Source: Flavobacteriales bacterium
GTDB lineage: Bacteria; Bacteroidota; Bacteroidia; CAIKAF01
Length of the DNA: 41,493 nucleotides
NCBI GenBank assembly: GCA_026936045.1
Contig: JAIXKU010000125.1
Coordinates: 1-41,493 of the forward strand
Reading direction: 5' to 3'
In this document: piece by piece, positions 1 through 7,373 of the stretch
How the letters are laid out: every line of letters starts with the position of its first letter
Numbering within the stretch: the first letter of the stretch is position 1
Program-made: the position numbers and the translations under genes
Notes under the pieces: generated by a model
Database searches by the model: none
Told to the model about the DNA's origin: nothing
Seen by the model: only the letters and a program-made list of their open reading frames with translations

Positions 1-619
1 ATTTAAGATAGCGTGCGGCTGTTTCGGTAGATTTAATCGGATCGCATCTCTCATCAATATATGAATTGATTTGTAAGCCATACATCTTACCGGTACCATA
101 CATAAATTGCCATAAGCCCATAGCGCCGGCTTTACTTTTAGCAGTAGGGTTCAATGCTGATTCTACAATAGCTAAATATTTAAGCTCAAGCGGCATATTA
201 TATTTGGAGAGAATCTCTTCAAATAGCGGAAAATACAATTCTGCCAGCCCAAGCATGCGCATAGCGGTTCCTCTCCGTTTTACGGCATACAGTTCTATAT
301 ATTTCCTAACATCATCATTATAATCTAATGAGAATGGAGACATCTTATCAAGCTTTTGTAAGCGTTGTTTATACACTTCGTCATTAAAGAGCGGTACCGA
401 ATCTTTTGAATAATTGTATATATTTAACTTATTCACATCCGTCGTGAAGCTGTGTCGTTTGAAGAAATTCACCACATCCAAACTGTCCATCTGTGCTAAT
501 ATGGGATCGTCTTTCTGAAATTTGAACCGGTCTGTATCACCGGCAGATTCAATGTTGGATGCATTAGCAGTTATTGAGGGAAATTGTATTAATACCAGTA
601 TTATCAGAAAGAATCTCAT
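1..619 (-). CDS. Lytic murein transglycosylase (MltD-like), 3' end cut by window edge
   Basis: Reading the minus strand from the ATG at 619-617 gives at least 206 residues, open to the window edge. The first ~20 residues (MRFFLIILVLIQFPSITANA) form a signal peptide. Residues 146-180 carry the SLT signature: LKYLAIVESALNP, with E153 the expected catalytic glutamate, then AGAMGLWQFMYGTGKMYGL. In this family the enzyme cleaves the MurNAc-GlcNAc bond of peptidoglycan in the periplasm, forming 1,6-anhydro ends. LysM domains, common at the C-terminus, would lie outside the window. An in-frame ATG at 685 would add 22 residues before the signal peptide; 619 is preferred because it begins directly at the signal peptide. 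A TAnnTTTG promoter lies upstream at 795-824, giving a leader of over 150 nt for this start. gatA and tatA lie upstream in the same direction. Confidence 0.88.
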   Translation of the reverse strand, partial: MRFFLIILVLIQFPSITANASNIESAGDTDRFKFQKDDPILAQMDSLDVVNFFKRHSFTTDVNKLNIYNYSKDSVPLFNDEVYKQRLQKLDKMSPFSLDYNDDVRKYIELYAVKRRGTAMRMLGLAELYFPLFEEILSKYNMPLELKYLAIVESALNPTAKSKAGAMGLWQFMYGTGKMYGLQINSYIDERCDPIKSTETAARYLK

Positions 620-794
620 AAAGCGTGAAAATCTGACTGAATAGAAATTTAATTCGAAGAAATTGGCTGAAAAAGGAATCGTCATGTTATGCTCTGTTAA
701 TGTGTACAACTGTCTTTATCGAATTATTGTCTATCTATGTCTTCTATCGGTTTGCGCCAACCTGATGTGCTTGTTGCACAACCAAAGTACGTTT

Positions 795-824
795 CAAAAG
801 TAAGTAATAAAATCCACTAACAAA
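795..824 (-). promoter_or_regulatory. Bacteroidetes-type promoter for the lytic transglycosylase
   Basis: On the minus strand TTTG (824-821) and TACTTTTG (802-795) are separated by 18 nt. This fits the Bacteroidetes sigma consensus (-33 TTTG / -7 TAnnTTTG). Assignment rests on pattern and position only. Confidence 0.45.
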
Positions 825-866
825 GTCAAAAAATTGATTATCCACTTTTTATTTGGAATTCTACTT

Positions 867-1106
867 CTATTCTTTTAATGTATTTTCTAATGTCGTCTTA
901 AATTCGTTTTCGTTTCGGTTAAATTGGTCAAGTGGTTTTTCTCCGTCTTTGTCTATGCGTTTGGCATTGGTCAAAACTTTTGGTTCTAAGAGTTGAGTAA
1001 TTTTATCTTGAACCAAAATTTCATTAAAGAAAATCTCTTTCCGTTTATCTTCTTCACGGCTAAAATAGATGTGAATATATACAGATTTGATGATAATACG
1101 GAGATG
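867..1106 (-). pseudogene. Fragment of an unidentified gene (C-terminal ~79 codons)
   Basis: The minus strand is open from just after a TAG (1109-1107) to the TAG at 869-867. It encodes a charged, protein-like segment containing HIYFSREEDKRKEIFFNEIL and LLEPKVLTNAKRIDKDGEKP. There is no ATG, GTG or TTG at a sensible place at its start, so it reads as the tail of a lost gene. Composition (many K, E, D, N, few hydrophobics) resembles C-termini of accessory-gene proteins such as restriction or ATPase proteins, but I do not recognise the family. It lies between gatA and the transglycosylase, which are often close neighbours in this phylum, so an insertion followed by deletion is plausible. Confidence 0.4.
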
Positions 1107-1138
1107 CTATAACGAAACGAGTGTTAAAAACGTATAAC

Positions 1139-2575
1139 TTACGCCTGCAAATCGGCTGATGATTCAAGTAAAGAAGCGGCTTGTAAGAGTGCCGATTCAA
1201 AGAAATCAGGTGACATCAGTTGCATGCCTATCGGCAAGTTTTCATTGTCAAATCCATAGGGTACAGAGATAGCCGGCACACCGGCAAGGTTAGCCTGCAC
1301 AGTAAAAATATCCTCAAGATACATGCGAACGGGATCGCCAGATCGCTGGCCAAACGGGAAGGCCGTACCGGGTGTAGTTGGTTGCAAAATAAAATCTACC
1401 GATTTAAAAATATCGAGTGTGGCATTACGAATCAGGCGGCGTACTTGCTGAGCCTTGGTGTAATAGGCCTCGTAATAACCCGAGCTAAGCACAAAGGTGC
1501 CTAACATAATGCGACGTTTCACTTCTTTCCCAAAACCTTCACTCCGACTTTTTTTATATACATCTTCAAGCGTTTTTGCTTCTGTATTACGATAACCATA
1601 ATGAATGCCATCGTATCGCGAAAGGTTGGAAGCAGCTTCTGCTGTAGATAAGATATAATAAGTCGGTACAAGATATTCTAAATATGGAAAAGAAACAGTC
1701 TGTACCGTATGGCCTTGCTTGCGAAGTCGGTCAATGGCATTATCAAGCGCTTGTTTAATATCCGGTTGAAGAGACGGATTGTTCAACACATCTTCAGGCA
1801 CGCCAAACCGTGAAGGAGGAAGTGCTGTGGTCATATTGGATATGCGTGGTACAGGGCGAGAAGAAGAGGTAGCATCTTTATCATCTCTTCCGGCCATGAT
1901 CTCAAGCAAGAGTGCTGCATCTTCTACCGTATGTGTAATCGGACCTATTTGATCAAAAGAAGAACCATAGGCCAGCAGTCCATATCTTGAAATACGACCA
2001 TAGGTTGGTTTTAAACCCACGACACCGCAAAAAGCAGCCGGTTGACGTATGGATCCGCCGGTATCTGAACCTAATGAAGCCAAGCACATATTGGCTGCTA
2101 CAGCTGCTGCTGAACCGCCAGAAGAACCACCCGGAACGCGGGTTTCATCAATCGGGTTAAGTGTACGGCCTAAGGCCGAATTTTCATTGGAGCTGCCCAT
2201 GGCAAATTCATCACAGTTAAGTCGCCCGATGATAATGGCATCTTCTTTTAGAAGCCGTTCAATGACTGTAGCATTATACACAGACGTGTATCCTTGCAAA
2301 ATACGTGATGCGGCTGTAACAGCCTTACCTTTAATAGAAATATTATCTTTTACACCAATAATCATACCGGCTAAACGCCCTACCGGCTTGCCCTCACGTA
2401 TGCGCAGATCAAGTAAACGAGCTCGCTCAAGTGCATCATGCTCAAACACCTCTAGAAAAGCATGAATATGTTTATGTGATTGGATTTGCAGCAAGTAATC
2501 GGCTACCAGCTGCTCAACAGATAGACGGCTCGCAAATACATCTTCGTGAACCTGGCGTAAACTGCGATACTTCAT
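1139..2575 (-). CDS. gatA: Asp-tRNA(Asn)/Glu-tRNA(Gln) amidotransferase subunit A
   Basis: 478 residues, full length for GatA. This is the amidase subunit of GatCAB, which releases ammonia from glutamine to convert misacylated Glu-tRNA(Gln) or Asp-tRNA(Asn). The amidase-signature Ser-cisSer-Lys triad is visible: K76 in GVKDN, S151 in PGGSSGGSAAAVA and S175 in GSDTGGSIRQPA. All three are offset by three from the classic K79/S154/S178 numbering of S. aureus GatA (from memory). The start ATG at 2575 lies 16 nt after the tatA stop, so the two are probably co-transcribed. gatC is in the same window at 35005-35298; gatB is not seen. Confidence 0.97.
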   Translation of the reverse strand: MKYRSLRQVHEDVFASRLSVEQLVADYLLQIQSHKHIHAFLEVFEHDALERARLLDLRIREGKPVGRLAGMIIGVKDNISIKGKAVTAASRILQGYTSVYNATVIERLLKEDAIIIGRLNCDEFAMGSSNENSALGRTLNPIDETRVPGGSSGGSAAAVAANMCLASLGSDTGGSIRQPAAFCGVVGLKPTYGRISRYGLLAYGSSFDQIGPITHTVEDAALLLEIMAGRDDKDATSSSRPVPRISNMTTALPPSRFGVPEDVLNNPSLQPDIKQALDNAIDRLRKQGHTVQTVSFPYLEYLVPTYYILSTAEAASNLSRYDGIHYGYRNTEAKTLEDVYKKSRSEGFGKEVKRRIMLGTFVLSSGYYEAYYTKAQQVRRLIRNATLDIFKSVDFILQPTTPGTAFPFGQRSGDPVRMYLEDIFTVQANLAGVPAISVPYGFDNENLPIGMQLMSPDFFESALLQAASLLESSADLQA

Positions 2576-2591
2576 GTCGAATAGCGAACGT

Positions 2592-2789
2592 TTATTCCTT
2601 AATCTTTTTCTCGCCGCTGTCTTTGTTCTCGTCTTCGCCCTTTACACCTTCTTTAAATTCTCTTACGCCACGACCAAGCCCCTTCATTAATTCAGGAATT
2701 TTACGACCGCCAAACAATAATAAAACAACTGCTATAACCAAGACCGCCTGCCAAGGACCAAATTGTCCAAGCAAAAATGAAATTAACAT
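2592..2789 (-). CDS. tatA: Sec-independent (twin-arginine) translocase subunit TatA/TatE
   Basis: 65 residues. It has one N-terminal membrane helix (GPWQAVLVIAVVLLLFGGRK) followed by the conserved FGGRKIPELMKGLGRGVREFKEG amphipathic helix, then a short acidic/lysine tail. In this family TatA oligomerises to form the pore of the Tat system, which exports folded proteins. It precedes gatA by 16 nt. No tatC lies in the window. A TAnnTTTG element at 2818-2811 (minus) is well placed to drive tatA-gatA. Confidence 0.95.
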   Translation of the reverse strand: MLISFLLGQFGPWQAVLVIAVVLLLFGGRKIPELMKGLGRGVREFKEGVKGEDENKDSGEKKIKE

Positions 2790-2810
2790 ATTATACGTTT
2801 ATAATTTTAG

Positions 2811-2818
2811 CAAATGTA
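2811..2818 (-). promoter_or_regulatory. -7 element (TACATTTG) upstream of tatA-gatA
   Basis: The minus strand reads TACATTTG, an exact TAnnTTTG match 21 nt before the tatA ATG. A TTTG lies 14 nt further upstream, short of the usual -33 spacing. The intergenic stretch also separates the divergent lipoprotein gene. Confidence 0.45.
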
Positions 2819-2876
2819 AAAAATATATCAACCAAATTATCGTTCTTTGCCTAATAAATAAGATTACTAAGACATA

Positions 2877-3011
2877 ATGAAAACCCGAAAAATTGCCGCT
2901 TTCCTTCTATTTCTAATGACACTAAGTCTGATATGCACAGCTTCAGGCTGTAATACCACACGTAAATGTACAGGCAGAAAAGGCGTAAGGGTTCCTATGG
3001 GCATTATGTAA
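2877..3011 (+). CDS. Very small putative lipoprotein (44 aa)
   Basis: An ATG at 2877 opens 44 codons ending with TAA at 3011. The product has a charged start (MKTRKIAAF), a hydrophobic stretch, and a possible lipobox ending TASGC with Cys25 as the lipidation site. About 19 residues follow, rich in Arg, Lys and Thr (NTTRKCTGRKGVRVPMGIM). Tiny lipoproteins with a mature part rich in Cys, Gly and Lys are frequent in Bacteroidota and often go unannotated. Function is unknown. It is divergent from tatA and 83 nt ahead of the barrel gene. Confidence is limited by its size. Confidence 0.5.
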   Translation: MKTRKIAAFLLFLMTLSLICTASGCNTTRKCTGRKGVRVPMGIM

Positions 3012-3050
3012 TTGCAGAAGAAAATTATAAGTGGTTTCGTAAATTTTAAT

Positions 3051-3058
3051 TAGGTTTG
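3051..3058 (+). promoter_or_regulatory. -7 element (TAGGTTTG) upstream of the barrel gene
   Basis: TAGGTTTG matches TAnnTTTG exactly and ends 36 nt before the ATG at 3095. No convincing -33 TTTG at standard distance was found. Confidence 0.35.
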
Positions 3059-3094
3059 TACCCATCCATAGATGATTATTCAATTTAAACTGTT

Positions 3095-3868
3095 ATGAAA
3101 AAATCTATTCTCAGCGCGTTGGCTCTTTTGCTATTTATATCATGGGGATATACCCAAAAGGATACTACCAATAAATCCAATACGCCTCCTACGATCGAAC
3201 TGAAAAAGAAAAAACCAAAGCCTAAAAAGCAGGATTTAATCATCATTAATTTAAATTGGAATGGCATGCTCAACCAACCGGACAGCATGCAGGTAAGCCC
3301 GTTTTCCAGAGGTATTGACATCGCTTTGCTATGGGATGTTCCTTTGGGCCGAAGCCCATTCAGCTTTGCTGCAGGATTAGGATTCTCATCTGAAAATATT
3401 TTCATGAATTCATTATTGCGCGATTCAGCCGGTGGAAACAGCTTGTATTTTAAAGATATCAAAACCATGATTAACGTTGATAACCCGACCACCGAACGCG
3501 ATTGGACTCGTTATAAACTTGGTTTGGCCATGATTGAGCTACCCGTTGAGTTCAGATATAGAATGAAACCGCATAAAAGAAATACCTTTAAAATTGCAGC
3601 CGGCTTCAAAGTGGGATATGTCATCTCAAACTGGGAAAAATATGTTGGTCCTGACTACCGCCCGGATGGCGATTTGAATAAAGATGTTAAAATCAAAGAA
3701 TATGAATTGGATGGCATCAGCCGACTAAGATATTCTGCCTACTTCAGAATAGGTTACAGCCGATTCCATCTAACCGGAAAATACGATTTAGCACCATTCT
3801 TTGAACCCGGTAAAGGAATTAAAACAGGCAGTATTGTTACGCTTGGATTCAGCTTTACACCCTTTTAA
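3095..3868 (+). CDS. Outer-membrane beta-barrel protein (PorT-like fold)
   Basis: 257 residues. A signal peptide (MKKSILSALALLLFISWGYTQ) is followed by a short low-complexity linker with a lysine-rich patch (ELKKKKPKPKKQ, residues 36-47). The rest alternates short hydrophobic strands and polar turns, e.g. FSFAAGLGFSSENIF, IELPVEFRYRMKP and FKIAAGFKVGYVI, ending in FSFTPF with a terminal aromatic. This is typical of the 'outer membrane beta-barrel protein' families of Bacteroidota. Whether it is PorT itself (T9SS assembly) cannot be decided by eye. It stands alone between a tiny lipoprotein gene and DUF4290-murA, with about 160 nt after it. Confidence 0.75.
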   Translation: MKKSILSALALLLFISWGYTQKDTTNKSNTPPTIELKKKKPKPKKQDLIIINLNWNGMLNQPDSMQVSPFSRGIDIALLWDVPLGRSPFSFAAGLGFSSENIFMNSLLRDSAGGNSLYFKDIKTMINVDNPTTERDWTRYKLGLAMIELPVEFRYRMKPHKRNTFKIAAGFKVGYVISNWEKYVGPDYRPDGDLNKDVKIKEYELDGISRLRYSAYFRIGYSRFHLTGKYDLAPFFEPGKGIKTGSIVTLGFSFTPF

Positions 3869-4030
3869 TTAAGACGGATATTTAAGTTGATTTGATAAAG
3901 ACAGCTATCGTTATTATTTCGTTTTGTTGTCTGTAAAGCAAGTCCCGATAAGATTCATATAGCATACGGCCTCTGAGAGGGATGATACTTGAGACGATTA
4001 GAAAAAACTTTTTTATACAGATATAAACAC

Positions 4031-4756
4031 ATGGATTATAATTCACAAAGAAAAAAGCTCTTACTACCGGAATACGGCCGTAATATTCAAAACATGATTT
4101 GGCACATCATAGAGATAGAAGATCGGGAGGAAAGAAATAAAGCGGCACGTACCATTATAAGTGTCATGGCATCAACCAATCCAAACTATAAGGACATCGA
4201 AGATTTTAATCATAAACTTTGGGATCATCTCTTTGCCATCTCCGATTATCGCTTAGACGTGGACAGCCCATTCCCTAAACCTGAAAGGCCTGAAGCCAAA
4301 CAGACGCCACATCTGTTCTATCCGCAAAAACCCATACGCTTCCGTCATTATGGTAAAAACTTGCAGTACTTTATTGAGAAAGCCCGTGCAGTAGAAGATC
4401 TGGAGATAAAAGAAAAATTTGTGGAGGCGTTGGCTAATTTGATGAAAAAATCTTATCTAACCTGGAATCGTGACTCCGTAGACAATGACTTAATTATTAA
4501 TCAGCTGAAAGAAATGTCGAATGGAGAACTGGTCTTCAATGAAGCAAATTCTAAAATGACCAGTACGCAGGATATCTTGGGTATGAACAAAAAGAAACCT
4601 CAACAACCAATACAAGGTAAAAACTTTAAGAAAGGGGGAAAGAAATTTAAAAAACATTTTAATAATCCGCAAGGCGGCCAGTTCTCTAGCCAACCACGTC
4701 CACAAAACAGCGCACCTAGAAATAAACCTGACAATCAAAAACCAAACAATCCGTGA
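4031..4756 (+). CDS. DUF4290 domain protein
   Basis: 241 residues from the ATG at 4031 (MDYNSQRKKLLLPEYGRNIQNM). An upstream TTG at 3989 would add 14 residues that look non-conserved. The first ~165 residues form a helical, charged domain containing LLLPEYGRNIQNMIWHI and LRHYGKN-type motifs, which I recognise as DUF4290. The last ~60 residues are a disordered tail rich in Lys, Asn, Gln and Pro. There is no signal peptide, so it is presumably cytoplasmic. The stop overlaps the murA GTG start (GTGA, 4753-4756), a tight translational coupling; the DUF4290-murA pair recurs in Bacteroidota. Its role is unknown; the pairing suggests cell-wall synthesis or its control. Confidence 0.85.
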   Translation: MDYNSQRKKLLLPEYGRNIQNMIWHIIEIEDREERNKAARTIISVMASTNPNYKDIEDFNHKLWDHLFAISDYRLDVDSPFPKPERPEAKQTPHLFYPQKPIRFRHYGKNLQYFIEKARAVEDLEIKEKFVEALANLMKKSYLTWNRDSVDNDLIINQLKEMSNGELVFNEANSKMTSTQDILGMNKKKPQQPIQGKNFKKGGKKFKKHFNNPQGGQFSSQPRPQNSAPRNKPDNQKPNNP

Positions 4757-6057
4757 ACACCTTTGTAATAGAAGGCGGTTATCCATTGAAGGGAGAGATA
4801 ACCCCGCAGGGAGCCAAAAATGAAGCGTTACAAACCATCTGTGCCGTATTGCTTACAGATCAACCTGTAAGCATTACCAATGTGCCGGAAATTCAGGATG
4901 TCTTACGTTTGATAGATATTCTTAAAGATATGGGCGTAAAAGTGACACGCCATGCTAAGGGACATTATGAATTTGAATCCAATCAAATCAATTTGGATTA
5001 TCTGCAAAGTAAAAACTTTAAAGATTCTGCGGCTCGTCTGCGTGGTTCCATCATGTTGCTTGGACCTATGTTAGCTCGTTTTGGACAAGGATTTATTCCA
5101 CGTCCTGGCGGAGATAAAATTGGACGACGACGTTTAGATACACATTTCACCGGACTTTTTAAGTTGGGTGTTACCCTTGATCAAGACCAAGGCGGCACTT
5201 TTTATAAAGCCTATACAAAGGGATTGAAAGGCACCTACATTCATTTAGATGAAATATCCGTTACCGGTACGGCTAATATTGTTATGGCTGCTGTACTGGC
5301 TGATGGCAAAACAACCTTATATAATGCAGCTTGCGAACCTTATCTGCAACAACTCTGCACCATGCTCAACAGCATGGGCGCTAAAATTTCAGGTATTGGC
5401 TCTAACCTGCTTACGATTGATGGTGTCAAAGAACTTAAAGGTTGTGTGCATCATACCTTACCTGATATGATTGAAGTAGGCTCATTTATTGGGTTAGCCG
5501 CCATAACACAATCAGAAATTACTATTCGCAATTGTGGTATCAAGCATTTAGGCATTATACCTGATGTATTTGAGCGATTAGGTATTATTCTAGTGCGCAA
5601 TGGAGATGATATTATCATTCCACATCAAAAAAATTATGAAATAGATACTTTCATGGATGGCTCCATCCTGACGTTGTATGATGCACCTTGGCCGGGTTTC
5701 ACACCTGACCTTATCAGTATTGTGCTGGTTACGGCCATCCAGGCTAAAGGCAGTGTGCTGATTCATCAGAAAATGTTTGAAAGCCGTTTATTCTTTGTAG
5801 ATAAACTTATTGATATGGGTGCACAAATCATTCTATGCGATCCGCATCGGGCTACTGTTATCGGGCTGGATCATAAATACCCACTCAGAGGTATTGAAAT
5901 GACATCACCCGATATCCGTGCCGGTATGGCACTTCTGAATGCCGCGTTGAGTGCAGAAGGCACTAGTAAGATTCATAACATCGAGCAGATAGACCGTGGA
6001 TACGAACAGATAGACCAACGGTTGGCTAAGCTCGGCGCAAGAATAACAAGAGTTTAA
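4753..6057 (+). CDS. murA: UDP-N-acetylglucosamine 1-carboxyvinyltransferase
   Basis: 434 residues, full length. It catalyses the first committed step of peptidoglycan synthesis, transferring enolpyruvate from PEP to UDP-GlcNAc in the cytoplasm. The N-terminus has GAKNEAL with K22 for substrate binding. The active-site loop reads RPGGDKIGRRRLDTH: Asp121 occupies the place of the Cys in the E. coli loop (PGGC). The Cys-to-Asp form is known in other bacteria (e.g. Mycobacterium, Chlamydia), stays active and is not alkylated by fosfomycin. The start is GTG, overlapping the DUF4290 stop by 3 nt; the next in-frame ATGs would remove the conserved N-terminus. It is followed 65 nt later by the thioredoxin gene. 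Confidence 0.96.
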   Translation: MNTFVIEGGYPLKGEITPQGAKNEALQTICAVLLTDQPVSITNVPEIQDVLRLIDILKDMGVKVTRHAKGHYEFESNQINLDYLQSKNFKDSAARLRGSIMLLGPMLARFGQGFIPRPGGDKIGRRRLDTHFTGLFKLGVTLDQDQGGTFYKAYTKGLKGTYIHLDEISVTGTANIVMAAVLADGKTTLYNAACEPYLQQLCTMLNSMGAKISGIGSNLLTIDGVKELKGCVHHTLPDMIEVGSFIGLAAITQSEITIRNCGIKHLGIIPDVFERLGIILVRNGDDIIIPHQKNYEIDTFMDGSILTLYDAPWPGFTPDLISIVLVTAIQAKGSVLIHQKMFESRLFFVDKLIDMGAQIILCDPHRATVIGLDHKYPLRGIEMTSPDIRAGMALLNAALSAEGTSKIHNIEQIDRGYEQIDQRLAKLGARITRV

Positions 6058-6122
6058 CAACGAGGCTTCACCCAGTTTGGCATGTTTTTTTCGTTAATTT
6101 GCATATTAATTCCTCATACATC

Positions 6123-6668
6123 ATGAAAAAACAAAACGCTATTTTATTTCTAATTGCTCTAATCATTACAGGTGGTTTTATAATACGAGGAACCGCTTGC
6201 CAGGCATCAGCACAAAATGTTGGATTGAACATCGGCGATAAAGCCCCGGATATTGAACTCAACGATCCGGACGGCAAACCCATTAAACTCTCTTCACTCA
6301 AAGGCTATATGGTGCTTATAGATTTCTGGGCCGGCTGGTGCGGACCTTGTCGAATGGAAAATCCCAATGTGGTAAAAGCGTATATAACATACAAAGACAA
6401 GAAAATGAAAGGTGGGAAAAAAGGATTTAAAGTGTTCTCTGTTTCATTGGATCGCAATATAGACGATTGGAAGAATGCTATTGTCAAAGACGGTCTGATA
6501 TGGAAAGAACATGTGAGTGACTTAAAATGGTGGAACAGTATTGCGGCCAAAACCTATAATATTAATTCGATACCCAGCAATTTTCTCATTGACGGTGCAG
6601 GTATTATCATTGCAAAAAACTTACGAGGACAGGATTTGCAAACGCAGTTACAGACCTTGAGTGAATAA
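6123..6668 (+). CDS. TlpA/ResA-type thioredoxin family protein
   Basis: 181 residues from ATG 6123 (MKKQNAILFLIALIITGGF), where an N-terminal hydrophobic segment acts as signal or anchor. An earlier ATG at 6099 adds eight residues with no support. The AhpC/TSA-like part begins at NIGDKAPDIELNDPDGKPI and holds the redox motif WCGPC (C73, C76) after VLIDFWAG. A conserved cis-Pro lies in NSIPSNFLID. Such proteins reduce disulfides in the periplasm (cytochrome c maturation or general redox upkeep). It ends 22 nt before a strong terminator and so closes the DUF4290-murA run. Confidence 0.9.
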   Translation: MKKQNAILFLIALIITGGFIIRGTACQASAQNVGLNIGDKAPDIELNDPDGKPIKLSSLKGYMVLIDFWAGWCGPCRMENPNVVKAYITYKDKKMKGGKKGFKVFSVSLDRNIDDWKNAIVKDGLIWKEHVSDLKWWNSIAAKTYNINSIPSNFLIDGAGIIIAKNLRGQDLQTQLQTLSE

Positions 6669-6689
6669 TTGTCTTTCTTTATAAAAGCA

Positions 6690-6727
6690 AGAGAGGTACT
6701 CAGAAACCCGAATACCTCTCTTTTTTT
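6690..6727 (+). terminator. Rho-independent terminator after the thioredoxin gene
   Basis: A perfect 9-bp stem AGAGAGGTA / TACCTCTCT (6690-6698 with 6713-6721), a 14-nt loop and a run of seven T. It lies 22 nt after the stop codon at 6668. Confidence 0.85.
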
Positions 6728-6947
6728 ACCCCCTATGAAAACTTTTTATCTTTAATACCAAAAACTGTGCCGAAGCCTCGATGCACCGGTTTTAATTTCC
6801 TAATTAACAATTTTGGCCGTAAAACATACGCAAATTGAGTGTGTCACTTGAATGCTTACTGAAAAATCTCTCTATTGGGTTTATACACAACAGACGCCTA
6901 ACATCTTCCGTGTAGTCTCTATGAAAATAAAAGAAAAATAACGAACT

Positions 6948-7373
6948 TTGAGAGTGCAATTTATCATTTCAAGTGAAGATGAGTTAGTTAATGTAGCGCG
7001 TGCTATTGTTAATGAAATGCAGTATTGCCTTTTAGTGCTTGTACATGGTGAATTAGGCGCGGGCAAAACAACCCTGATTGGAAAGATGATAAAAGAAATG
7101 GGATGCCTTGATCCGATATCCAGCCCAACATTTTCCATTGTGACGGAATACTTAACCGACAATGGAGTGGTATATCACATGGACTGGTATAGAATCAATC
7201 AATCCGCTGAACTGGATGAGATTGGGATAGATGAATATTTATATAGTGGCAGACCGTGTTTTATTGAATGGCCTGAACGAGATATACAAAGATTATCCGA
7301 CATGCCTGCCATAAAAGTAACCATTGAACAAATAGCGGATAAAAGAAAGATTGAAATAATAACTGCAATATGA
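6948..7373 (+). CDS. tsaE: tRNA threonylcarbamoyladenosine (t6A) synthesis ATPase
   Basis: 141 residues. TsaE is the ATPase partner of TsaB/TsaD, which make t6A at position 37 of ANN-decoding tRNAs. Walker A is GELGAGKT (residues 34-41, K40), followed by the TsaE-specific SSPTFSIVTEY, YHMDWYRI and CFIEWPE motifs. The likely start is TTG 6948 or GTG 6954; an ATG at 6921 opens only a six-codon frame and is excluded. The stop overlaps the ald start as ATGA (7370-7373). This tsaE-ald adjacency is common in Bacteroidota. Confidence 0.94.
   Translation: MRVQFIISSEDELVNVARAIVNEMQYCLLVLVHGELGAGKTTLIGKMIKEMGCLDPISSPTFSIVTEYLTDNGVVYHMDWYRINQSAELDEIGIDEYLYSGRPCFIEWPERDIQRLSDMPAIKVTIEQIADKRKIEIITAI

Larger units (their letters stand above)
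620..1138. other. 519-base gap between gatA and the lytic transglycosylase
   Basis: It contains a putative transglycosylase promoter (795-824) and the decayed fragment at 867-1106. I see no intact gene, RNA or terminator in the rest. Confidence 0.6.
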
